Assembly: GCA_036873135.1 (NCBI GenBank)
Contig: JAPTYO010000010.1
Location: forward strand, 26,157,772-26,221,771
DNA from: Clarkia xantiana subsp. parviflora
Taxonomy: Eukaryota; Streptophyta; Magnoliopsida; Myrtales; Onagraceae
DNA length: 64,000 nucleotides
Direction of reading: 5' to 3'
A model generated the notes under the pieces. It was not told where the DNA came from. It ran no database searches and worked only from the letters and a program-made list of their open reading frames with translations. The translations under genes and the position numbers were made by a program. Numbering within the stretch: the first letter of the stretch is position 1; each line of letters begins with the position of its first letter. Below are positions 46,601-56,406 of this stretch, piece by piece.

Positions 46601-48000
46601 GCGACGACTCTCTTGGTCGGCAGCGGCGTTTTTGATGGACTCTTCTAGTACTCAACCTGTGTTATATATATATAATGCGGTGTCCGAAGACATCCAGTAG
46701 GATCATTCTTGAAAAACATGAAGATATCAAGTATCAAATATCTACCCTTTCAGGAAGTTGAATTGTTATCCCCTACGGGTGTGGGGGTGTTGATATCCCC
46801 TACTTCCTTAGTAATGTAAATGTCCTCCTCCATTAGATTGTGCGCATTCCTTCCACTTGATTAATGTAAGGTCGCATCCTTGCTAAGGTGGACTAGATGG
46901 AGGTATATCCTCATACACGGTATGTGTGATCTCACTCCACTGCGCCTTTCCATAAGTCTCCCCGTTGTAGTAGTGATGTACTAACATAGTGTGTCACTCC
47001 ATGAGTTCCATGCTAAAACCCTTGTCTTTCAAACTGTCCCCATGCTGTCCCCGGGAGAGGTGTACTGAGGGTTGTCTTGTACGAGGGGTTGGAACCTGTC
47101 GCGCTGCATCATGAGTTGGCGGTTGCCTTGTCGAGTTGTCGGGACGATGACCCTCACTTTGAGCTCTCCTTGGAATGTCCCTTGGTGGGGCTTGGTCAGT
47201 TGGAGCCACTGGTGGTGGTCCGTATCTTCTAGCTCTCATTTCCTCATGGTATGCTATCAATTCATCTATGGCTGAAGTGAATCCTTTTTTACAGGAGGTT
47301 CACCTTGGGAGAACATCGATTGTCCTGATACGGCGTATGTATGCCTATTGAACATTGGCATATCATCCGATGGGATTGTGTTCCAAGACATCCCGAATGG
47401 CTGATCTTGTGGCGGCATGCCATAAAGAAAATGTTGAGGGGGTTCCTATGGTATGTCCTCCTAGAGTGCGAGGTAGCATTAGTCGCAATGCTCTTACTCG
47501 GATGGCGTCGTATCGACGGCGTAGATGCATCATACGATTCTTCTTGCGGTACCGGCACCGGAGGTACCTGCTGAGCATTAGGAACTGGCGGATCCTAATG
47601 CGGCTCTTAAACGGGTGTTATCTCTTCAGGAACAAGCATTGGAGGCACTTCTTGAGGGGCTGGTATAGGCGGTTCCACTACCGGCCTCACTACCCTTGGT
47701 CCCTTGTTACTTGGACGACGTGGTGGTCTCGAATCCTCGAGGAGGTTCATTACCTATTATTTTTTTATGACCAACACGTCTGTATGTGGGTGCGTCACAT
47801 ACTCCATATTTTCTTTGAAAAACTGGGTTACTCCTTCCAACAATTGTGATGCATCCACGGCTTCTATCATGTCATCTTCTATCTGTGAGGCGTAGTCATC
47901 ACGTGTACTGGACGACTCACCTCCTGCACTGAAGCCTCTGTGCATGAAAAACGCGGCCGGCATTTGGGTATCTTATTAATGGTTTTTTTTTTCAAATCAC
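43700..48000 (-). mobile_element. Interior of pol-less Tat relative D
   Basis: Reading leftward from the primer site, 47963-47757 begins like pol of element G (MHRGFSAGGESSSTRDDYA) and stops after HTDVLVI. A proline-rich stretch follows (to about 47290), then a frame at 47260-46994 with a charged start (ELIAYHEEMRARRYG) that looks like the opening of a Tat gag but is unproven. Next is the block shared with element C (about 46950-46200), including DQESRRRGYTS and NIAADKISCPNMFDR. 46200-43700 has no recognised coding sequence; a 26-bp C-run sits at 44485-44510. No second LTR was found, so the left limit is approximate. Confidence 0.55.
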
Positions 48001-48014
48001 GCAGACGGTGCCAA
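48001..48014 (-). promoter_or_regulatory. Primer binding site of element D
   Basis: The minus strand reads TTGGCACCGTCTGC immediately after LTR D; identical core to element A. Confidence 0.78.
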
Positions 48015-48558
48015 TGATGGAACAAGCTCGTCCGGGGTCCGATCTTGGCGGCCTTGCGTCGAGTCACGTTCCTCCAATCTTCACGTTACGGTCAATCCAA
48101 CTCCATGCCTGGCGAACCTGCACAAAGGGAAGTGCCAGAGAGGGGTGGTGTCTCTGGCGAACCCTCTCCAATGGCTAAGTCAGACAGTAATTCTAGAGAG
48201 ATAAACTGTAGAGAGAATTCAGAGCTCCGGTGTCTCAATCTCAGATTAAGTTGTAAATGAAGGACATAGGCCCCTATTTATAGAGTTTTGGATCCAGAAA
48301 CGGAAGGGCCCACATTTTGAGTGGGGCCCGCACAGAGAGCGGTGTCCGGGGGTAGGGGCCGACACGAGACGCGTCGGCCCCGTAAAACACCGGACAAGTC
48401 CGGTTGCTCCGGATGAGGCCGGCGCAACTGAACAAGTCCGATCGCTTTGTGGAAACCAGAACGTAGCGCGTACCCTTAGAAATAAACAGACTTACCTTGA
48501 GGTCGGCGGGCGACCGTGTTTGAGCCTTAGTGAGGTCCAATCGGGTGTATATCCATCA
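48015..48558 (-). mobile_element. 5' LTR of Tat-family element D
   Basis: On the minus strand it starts TGATGGATATACACCCGATT at 48558, ends TTGTTCCATCA at 48015. It has the GGGGCCGAC/GTCGGCCCC palindrome (48355-48381), TATA-like CTATAAATAGGGG (about 48273-48285) and the U5 motif with a short C-run (48138-48148). Confidence 0.8.
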
Positions 48559-49039
48559 TATTACATCCCCTTATTTTCTCTAACTCATTTTAAATCCTTA
48601 GCATACACTCATGCTTACACATACTTACATGACACATGTCACATATTTATGATTATATCATTCTTAATGTATATTCATGCTCATGTCATTACATATCCAT
48701 GTGTAGGCTTACATCACTAATTGTACGTTACTGCATGTCATACGTTGATGTACATACATTCTTACACCATGCTTACATACATGTCAGCATGAGTGTCCAT
48801 GTTACGTACGAACACTCACACATTACGCATGTGTTTATTGTATATATACTCGTTGCACTAACCATGTCAGTGGTTATACTTTCCTCTATCAAGAAAAAGA
48901 AGGAAAGACGACATCAAGGCCCACGCGCCGACAGACAGTAAGTTCGTCATGAGGTAACTTCCGAACCTAAATCGGACGTCTATCCTACCATAAATTAGAG
49001 TCAAGTAAAGGTTAATTCATTACTTGACTCGGGGGAAAA
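48559..49039. other. Intergenic between LTRs D and E
   Basis: No gene. 48600-48850 is a loose repetition of CTTACAT/CATGT words. Confidence 0.45.
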
Positions 49040-49626
49040 TGATAGATATCCGCCCGATTCTGGTTCGTTTTACATCCAGGCCTTGTTAACACGCCAGACC
49101 CACTAACGGCTTACAAACGCTTATTCACGGGTTAGAACGGTCTGAACGCGTGACACACACGTATTCGATCCGTGACCCGTCCGGATTTTCCTTACAATCC
49201 GGCATGGTCCAGATTATTATCCCGAGACGCGCGTATCCCCACGTGTTTACACTATGTGCAAGTCTTTCCTTTGCTAATTTAACTCAAGTCCACGCCCGGT
49301 TCACGTTTTCCTACTAAACCGGGGTCGGACTGCTTAAAATCGGGTTTGAGTCCAAGGTTCCCTATATATAGGAATCTTGGTCACGCATTTCATAACTTAA
49401 GTTGGCTTAGGAGATCTCACTTCTCTCTAGCTTTCTCTCTGTAGATTTCTCATTTTAGCATCGGAGAGAGCTCATCGCCCACCCCCCCTCGTGGTGTCGA
49501 TACCACTCTTTATGCAGGTGTCAGGAGGAGCGCGTGTACGCAATCCGAGTGACGACCCGACAACCCGACGAACATTCCAAGCTACTTTACCAGGACCTGA
49601 TACCCCAATCGAGTCTGATCCCAACA
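49040..49626 (+). mobile_element. Solo Tat-family LTR E
   Basis: Starts TGATAGATATCCGCCCGATT. TATA-like CCCTATATATAGG at about 49360, CTCTCTAGCTTTCTCTCTGT leader, and GCATCGGAGAGAGC with a short C-run (49481-49487). It ends near ATCCCAACA with no primer site after it. Flanking five bases (GAAAA, GCAAC) do not match, so the right end is uncertain or the site has decayed. Confidence 0.6.
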
Positions 49627-49785
49627 GCAACTATATTATCAATGATATCTAGTTCCCTAATATTGTGCTAGATATATTGATAGTTACTATCCACAATTAT
49701 CTTATGAACCTAGCCCTAATTTTGGCCTAATCCGTAGGGATTAAAAAATTCAGCCGTATATATTAAAATATTTTCTCAAAAATTT

Positions 49786-51430
49786 CGATCACTTTAGGAT
49801 TACCCGAGTGCTCCGCTGGGGTACCCCACCCCCCCTCCATCCGGACGAATCTCGCTCGTCCGGACTCTTATCCCCGGACAATATTTCGCTCAGGGCTCGC
49901 CCTTAGAACCATTCTCGGGATACTTAAGCTATAATGCTCTCATATGGTCAGACCAAGGTCAAATACACTTTATTTTACGGTCAACAACGAATTATATTAC
50001 TAGACTGCCACAACCGGACCAGAAAAATACTGGAACCGGAGCGGTTCAATAGGAACTCTATAAATCAGTGTTATCAGAACCGGATCGGACTGGCGGTCCG
50101 ACCGGGTTCGAACCGGTGCCTCCAACGGTCCGATTTGAACAAATCCGGAGGACGTAAGTGAACCCGACCCGATAGCCGATTTTTTAGCAAACCGGCCGGT
50201 TTTTAGAGAACCGTCCGGTTTACCGTTTCGTCATTTCCAAAAAAAAAAAATTAAAATTAAAACCCTAAAATTAGCAGCCCCTTCCCTTCCACCCTTCTTC
50301 TTCCCTTCCCCTATGCATTTCTTCTAAACCACATCATGTTAGCTCTGACCTAGTCGAGAATCCAAGTTTCGACCCAGAGCTGTGGAGCAATCGTGAGAGG
50401 TAGATCCCAGCGGTGAAGGACAGGAGGATCCCGCGAAGATGGTGACGGGGAGGGCCATGAAAAAGTTGTGGAGGGCGGGGATCTGGCCGAGGCGACTGCG
50501 GCGTATGAAGTGGCTAGGATGATTGCTGCTGCAAGATTGGAGGATTGCTGCTCGGATGGATGTTGCTTGCAAGATCGGAGGATTGCTGCTTGTTGCAAGA
50601 TGGATAAAGGGCTCCACGAAGAAAGAGCTGCTGGGCTGGGTCTACTGCTGGGCTCCACGAAGAAAGCACCTATTTGCTCGGTAGAGAATAGGGTTACCTA
50701 TTCTACTGCTGTTCAATCTGGAAATCGAGCGGCAACATAAAGAAGGTGAGCCGCTTCGATTTCTTTGATTACATCTCAATTTAGTTGGATTTTTCTTTTT
50801 AGTTTATACTGAAAGTAACATCTTCTCTCTTTTTGTTGATTCTTGCAGGTAGGAATCGACCCGCCGTTCGGAAATCTGGCGGATATAAGATTAGTTCCTT
50901 AAAAATAAAATTGGGGATTAATGTTCTTCCATTTAGTTCGTCATTTTGTGTGCAATAGAAGTTGAACGATTGATGTTTCTATGAGCTTAAAATCTTGACT
51001 GGAGGTAGAAGAAAAATCGATGATGATGCTAATTGAGTAATTTAGGTAGAAGAAGAAAAGTCATAAATGGAAGAAAGGGTAAAGGCAGAGAGATGGAAGC
51101 ACAAATCTCGATGGTATTGTTTTTGTGAACTGAGAAGTTATTGTTTATGCAATTCTGTTGTTTTTAGTACTAAATCCGGTCGGACCAGGTTCAAACCGGG
51201 TCGGTCCAGGAGAACCGGAAACCGGTGGCCTGACCGGTTCGACCTCTGGTCCGGTTCTGATAACACCGCATTAAATAGAGTTATCCATCCCTCAAATGAA
51301 GGTAATGAATCACTCTCTAAGTTTACTTTCTCTCTCTAATTCCATACTCATTTAAGCATCAGAATGGGCTTACCGGGAACCCCGGGTGCCCATTTGCAGA
51401 TACCCAAGAGGAAAGGAGCGGGAACTCGAA
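49786..51430 (+). mobile_element. Tat-family LTR F, split by a hAT-like element
   Basis: The left piece (about 49786-50065) has family-like GC-rich U3 (GGACGAATCTCGCTCGTCC palindrome at 49851) and ends in the TATA region ACTCTATAAAT. The right piece (from 51269) resumes AAATAGAG, the CTCTCTAAGTTTAC leader and GGGCTTACCGGGAACCCCGG. The C-homopolymer seen in its relatives is nearly absent. Outer limits are approximate. Confidence 0.5.
50066..51268. mobile_element. hAT-like non-autonomous element, 1203 bp
   Basis: Ends CAGTGTTATCAGAACCGG and CCGGTTCTGATAACACCG are 18-bp inverted repeats with one mismatch. They are flanked by 8-bp copies CTATAAAT and CATTAAAT (two mismatches), fitting an old hAT insertion. 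The subterminal DNA is GGTCCGACC/AACCGG-rich. The frames at 50339-50740 sit on GC-rich sequence and show no domain. Confidence 0.65.
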
Positions 51431-52103
51431 GAAAGAAGGTTCATAAAAAGACTGTGTGCAAACAGTGCCAGTATAGTGCAATGTACGTGTCAGGCATGGT
51501 GCAACAACCGAGCCGAGCACGGTGAAGGCATAGGTAGTGAAAGCATGATGGGCACGGTGCAAGTAGGGTTTCAGCATGGTGCATGCATAGTGTAACACGG
51601 TGCAACCATAGTGTGTCATATTTAGTTATGTAATGACTAAATGTTTAAGTGTGTTTAGCATAAGTTTTGGATAAGATTTTTTTACTTATCTTGTTGGCAG
51701 TTACTCCTTATATTTAAGGACAGTTGTCCTTGTTTTGTTTGTTGGTTAGTTAAGTTAATTAACTTGGTGTTGAAGTATGTAACTTGTAATTGAATGTTTT
51801 AGTTAGTTAATGAAAGTTTCTTTGCTCAATTCACTGCGAAACTTAATTTTGATCTTCTTCTTGTTGATTAATCTTCGTTTTGAGTGAATCTTGGATTGGC
51901 AAATCCGATTCTAACTCTACAGAAACCTCACTCAATCACCAACCCAAATTTTTTTCGGTGAGAGATCAACCAAATTTGAAGATTCAATAATTAAACACAG
52001 CTAGCAGCTAGCTACTGCAATACATCAGCATCATTTTAATAATTAAATAAAAGAACAGGCACACAGAAGGTGTGTGCAAACGCAATTAAACAAGATGAAT
52101 AAC
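51431..52103. other. Intergenic, probable copia LTR remnant
   Basis: 51440-51610 is a loose repeat of GGTGCA words. 51620-51960 reads like the 3' part of a copia LTR (CTCCTTATATTTAAGGACAG, TTAATGAAAGTTTCTTTGC) but no primer site or partner was found. Confidence 0.35.
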
Positions 52104-52364
52104 CTAACACCCACCGCCGCCACCACCCCCTCCACCGCCACCGCCACAAGCGCCACCACCACCACCACCACTACTTATAGCAATTCCACCATGACCTGCT
52201 GTATGGCCACCGCCATGGCGGTGGCGGTGATGCGCAATCCCTCCACCTCCACCTCCACCTCCACTACTTCCTGATCCAGAAACGCCTCGACAGAGAAGAC
52301 TGAGACAAATAGATACCACGATGAAAACTAGAAAAACTATGATCATCACTCCCCACATCTCCAT
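52104..52364 (-). CDS. Small glycine-rich membrane protein, 86 codons
   Basis: The intact frame starts MEMWGVMIIVFLVFIVVSIC. It has an N-terminal hydrophobic segment (residues 6-25), a cysteine-arginine step, then a glycine-rich body with a histidine patch (GIAHHRHRHGGGH) and a C-terminal run of glycines ending in cysteine. Single-pass glycine-rich proteins of this design are common in plants and their function is usually unknown. The reverse frame (52074-52274) is a threonine-rich shadow. The upstream region contains a duplicated segment (52498 and 53030). It could be a real small gene or a lucky open repeat; the hydrophobic start favours a gene. Confidence 0.55.
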   Translation of the reverse strand: MEMWGVMIIVFLVFIVVSICLSLLCRGVSGSGSSGGGGGGGGIAHHRHRHGGGHTAGHGGIAISSGGGGGGACGGGGGGGGGGGGC

Positions 52365-52497
52365 TTTTTTTTTTTTTACAACAGAATATATATTAGAATA
52401 TCAACTGCGCTACAAGATAGATAGGTAATTAACTTAACTTGTCTGCTATATATAGTTAAGGGAAGGGGTATGTATTTTTCCAATTTAATCCATCCTT

Positions 52498-53230
52498 TCA
52501 TGTAAACTAACCGGGTCCACTCAACTCAAGATGCATGGTCAACAAGGAATTTAGTCATTTTGTCTCTCTATAACCTGCCCATTAAGAAAACTTCCACAAA
52601 ACTGGATTAGATATGGAGCCGGTCCTGTCTAGTTTGCTTCTAATAAAAGAGAAATAATTTTATTTTTTGTATTAGTTTATTATTGAAAAACTGTTTAGAA
52701 TCGGATATGTACTAATTTGGAATTATTTTACTAAAAAATAGTTATGATTCAGTATAAAATTGGTTCCACAAAAGTATATTAATTAAACGATTCTTGATAT
52801 CAGTTCACTTTTTGTAGACCTGGTTTGTTTAGAATCGGACTGGACCGATTCCAAACTGACCAATTTCAGTCTGGTCTGGTCAGGATGGTTTTTTCCCAAC
52901 CCTACACAAAATGACATTCTTGATGAATATACTATACTAGTAGAACTAAACTGACTGAGTCTAGTACCTACGCTAGTTATTCATTTTGCTAAGCATTTCA
53001 ATAAGATGCATCATGGTCAACAAGATGAACGTAAACTAACCGGGTCAACGCTCAAAATGCATGGTCAACAAGGAATATAGTCATTTTGTCTATATATATA
53101 TATATATATGGTTCAAGAAAGGCGATTGGCTTGATATAGAAATAGATACGTGAGCTTCACTCTTTTGACTACGTCAGAATTATATATCTTTGTATAACCT
53201 GTCCATTAAGAAAACTTCCACATAAAACGA
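52498..53230. repeat. Direct duplication upstream of the glycine-rich gene
   Basis: GTAAACTAACCGGGTCCACTCAACTC ... ATGCATGGTCAACAAGGAAT ... AACCTGCCCATTAAGAAAAC at 52502-52598 recurs, diverged, at 53031-53224, where a (TA)n tract and about 80 extra bases interrupt the second copy. Confidence 0.8.
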
Positions 53231-54082
53231 CATGTTCTTTGAACGTAATTATTCGAAATAGTTTGAATAAAATTGTACTTAAATCCATATTAATTCATGG
53301 AAAAAAATAAGATGATTTTTTTTTATCAAATAATAACATATTTAAAAATACGTAACTAAATATCTTAACTTAAAAACTATTGGCAAGGTAATAAAACCAA
53401 TAATTAATTAATTAGTTTAAAAACTAATAAACTCAATAATCATATGTTTTGCTAATTTTTTTTGTCTCCCTTATTAAACTTTAACTTTGAACATAGACCC
53501 AATAGGCCTGCCTTCTAACCCATGCATATACCTAGTAGGCCTGGCTATTCTCCACAGCAACTTCCTTCATTCGACTGGCCCAAATTTTTTTCAACATTTG
53601 CCTCTATTGCCGAGTACATTACTTTTTCTTCTTAAGTGCAATACGCGTGATTTATACCAAGAAAATAATCCACGTAAATTATAGAGAATCAGTCCATAAA
53701 GAATAAAATGTTATTAAAAAAATTCATTCTCAATTGAAGTAAAAACCTATGATTTTTTAAAAGGGTTAATTACTAAAAAAAAAAATCCAACTTTAAGCGT
53801 CTGGAAAAAATAAATAAATAAATAAATCAGACTTAAAAAAAAACAACTTCAACATTACAAACTATAACAAATTGCAACTATGTTTATTTTTATAGTAAAA
53901 AGTGATGAAAAGTTAATGTAACATTCACGTAATGTATTTTAACAAAAAAAACATATTTAATTTTTCTATTACAAATCACGTGAACAAATATAATAATCTT
54001 TATGTGTGATTTCTGTCACTTTTAGTTAAGAAAACAACATAGTTGTGCACTTTATTTTTTTTTTTAGAGTTTGGTTTATTAC
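53231..54082. other. AT-rich intergenic, nothing recognised
   Basis: Short A/T tracts only; no supported feature. Confidence 0.5.
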
Positions 54083-54957
54083 TTTTTCAAAAAGTGTACG
54101 ATCGGGTGGAATGGGAATTTTTTAGAGCAGTCTTGCGCAAGATTGGCTTTTGCTAGAAGTGGATCAGGTGGATTATAATGTATGTTTCGGAAGTAAATTA
54201 TCAAGTGGTAATAAATGGGAAGAAGTCCAAAATGTTCAGACCGTGGACGGCTGATCCATTATATCCATATCTCTTTATATTGGTTGCGGATATCTTGTCT
54301 CATCAAGTAAGTGGTGCAGTTGAGAACGGGGATCTCGTGGGAGTCAAACTTCATAGATCAAGCCCGTAATTTCATCGTCTATTCTTTGCAGACGACTCTC
54401 TATTCTTAATCCAAGCGGAGGAAGTTAATATACGAGAGCTTAAGTGGATTATTGACTTGTATTATGCGACGTCGGGACAAGGTGTTAACTTTGCCAAGTT
54501 AAGTATATATTTCAGCACGAATACGGGTAGTGATATTTGACATTTGGTTGGGGCAATTCTAGGAATGCGGGCGGTCGATAATCCCAGAAAATAATTAGGA
54601 CTACCGACTATTTGGGGTCACTCTAAAAGGGAAGTCCTTACTTTCCTTAAAGATTGAATTCATAGCAAACTTCAAGGGTGATGACACTTAATGCTAACCA
54701 ACATGGGTAAAGAGGCTTTGTTGAAAGCGATTGTTACATCTGTTCTCATACGCAGGGAGCTTGTTTTCAATTCCCAAAGACATGCACAGAAATTAACTCC
54801 GTGATGGCTCATTTTTTGTGGGGAAGTTCGTACGATCGCAAAAGGATTTATTAGAGAATTCGGGACACCTTGTCGCGACCTAAGGCTAGTGGGGGTCTTG
54901 GATTCAAAGAATTCAAAATCTTTAATGTGGCACTCCTTACCAAAATGGCTTGAGAGC
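54083..54957 (+). pseudogene. LINE (L1-type) reverse transcriptase relic
   Basis: A decayed plus-strand reading, broken by stops and frameshifts, matches plant LINE reverse transcriptase: VYDRVEWEFFRAVLRKIGF, NYQVVINGKKS, DPLYPYLFILVADIL, an ADDSLFLIQAEE-like box, and LGLPTIWG-like downstream text. The catalytic FADD box is frameshifted. 5' and 3' ends are missing. Confidence 0.8.
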
Positions 54958-54959
54958 AA

Positions 54960-55470
54960 TGTATGTTAGAAAAACTAATAGCAAGGAATTGAAACACAAG
55001 ACACAAGAATTTAACGTGGTTCAAAAAATTGCCTACATCCACGGACAAAGGAAGAGTATCATCTTCACTAGCACAATCAATATTGGAGGATTACAAGACG
55101 AGACTACATAGAGCACTATCTCTCACAATATATGTAGAGACATAAACACACAACACTCTAAATACCGATTAAACTCTCGTCTCACTCAAACATAGAGCAC
55201 TATTCTAAACCCTATATGTATTCCCGAAGCCCACGCCACCTTCTATGTTGCAAAAAGGACTCTAACCTAATCACTATATATATGTGTGCCACCGCCTAAC
55301 TATATAACCTAAGTATAAAGAATACCACCACTATATATATATATATATTATAATCAGCTCATATAATCATCATTTTCATTAGTTAATTCATCTCAAAGAG
55401 TTATCTATCTTTGAACTGTGCATTGAGTTTTCGCCTATGCGTCAGTTTATACTTTACGAGTTCGTGGTAG
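54960..55470. mobile_element. LTR-like remnant
   Basis: TGTTAGAAAAACTAATAGCA, then TTTAACGTGGTTC and TGCCTACATCCACGG, words common in plant copia LTRs. No partner LTR or primer site is visible. (AT)n runs at 55330-55350. Confidence 0.35.
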
Positions 55471-55638
55471 CTTTTTAAGCATGATGGATATACGCCCAAT
55501 TTGAACCCGTTGACTTCCGAACCGTTGTACTTTTATCGTCACATTTATGATTGTAAATCGAAACTTCAACCCGGACACTTCGCGAGAACATCGATGGCTC
55601 GGACGGGGCCGAAGTGCCCGTCCGGCCGGGGCGAACTC

Positions 55639-55844
55639 ACCTAGGTGAGGTTGGGTGGCCACACCCGACCTCCCCTAGGGGAGATCGGGTCAGCCGACCC
55701 GATCTCCCCTAGGGGAGATCGGGTGGACCAACCCGATCTCTCCTAGGAGAGATCGGGTCGGCCAACCCGATCCCTCCTAGGAGGGATGGGGTTGGCCAAC
55801 CCCACCCTCCCTAGGGGGGGTTGGGTGTCCTCACCCAACCCCTA
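55639..55844. repeat. 34-bp tandem array of palindromes in U3 of LTR G
   Basis: CCTAGG centres at 55640, 55674, 55708, 55742, 55776 and 55810 are spaced exactly 34 bp. Between them are 10-bp stems (GAGATCGGGT/ACCCGATCTC and variants) around 6-base loops. Different copies keep pairing with different bases, for example GGGGTTGGGT/ACCCAACCCC in the last unit. Confidence 0.93.
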
Positions 55845-56027
55845 CCCTTGGGGGTCGGATTTCTCCCCCCCCCCCCCCCAAGGGCCCCGACACCACTTTC
55901 GGACTCCCACGCTCGGTCCACTCCGCCTACCTCCTCCGAATCCTAAGGTCTTAATTATGTGCTTAAAGGTTAATTAATTGTGTTTAAAGGCTAACGATGT
56001 CATTAAGCTACCTTAATGACACCGTTG

Positions 56028-56040
56028 CCTATAAATACCC
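56028..56040 (+). promoter_or_regulatory. TATA box of LTR G
   Basis: GCCTATAAATACC sits between the palindromic U3 and the leader. The equivalent position carries CTATAAATAGG in LTRs C and D, so it is the likely Pol II promoter that sets the U3/R border. Confidence 0.6.
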
Positions 56041-56356
56041 CACCTTCACAACTCATTTGGGAATCTTGGCCATTTGGACAATTTAGCTCTGACATCTCTC
56101 TAGCTTTATCTCTCTAGAAGAATACTGACTTAGGCATCGGAGAGGGTTCACCAGGCACCACCCCCCCCCCCCCCCCTCCGTGTCTGGTATTGCCCCTTCT
56201 GCAGGGTAGAAGGAGAGAGGAAGCAAATGAAGGAAGGAAGGAAAGAAGAAGATAGGCTAAGGCAGAGCAGCTCAGGAACACCGGATCGCACACATCCCCC
56301 GTAAGGAGTGAGATCAAAGCCGACCCCCCGTTGACCTAGATCTCATAACTTAACAC

Positions 56357-56373
56357 TTGGCGCCGTCTGCGGG
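56357..56373 (+). promoter_or_regulatory. Primer binding site of element G
   Basis: TTGGCGCCGTCTGCGGG follows the LTR end. TGGCGCC starts are typical of Tat/Athila-type primer sites. Confidence 0.82.
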
Positions 56374-56406
56374 CTTCGGACAGAAAGCCTAACTATCACT
56401 AGCAAG

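Larger units (their letters stand above)
55482..56355 (+). mobile_element. 5' LTR of Tat-family element G
   Basis: Starts TGATGGATATACGCCCAATT and ends CATAACTTAACA two bases before the primer site. U3 holds six CCTAGG-centred palindromes (55639-55844) and a C-run (55867-55880). TATA-like GCCTATAAATACC lies at about 56028. Then come the CTCTCTAGCTTTATCTCTCT leader and GCATCGGAGAGGGTTCACCA with a C-run of about 17 (56160-56176). The 3' LTR lies beyond the window. Confidence 0.88.

Noticed and set aside
50339..50740. Frames of 90-102 codons in the hAT-like element
   Set aside because: GC-rich non-conserved sequence with no transposase motif; lie on both strands.
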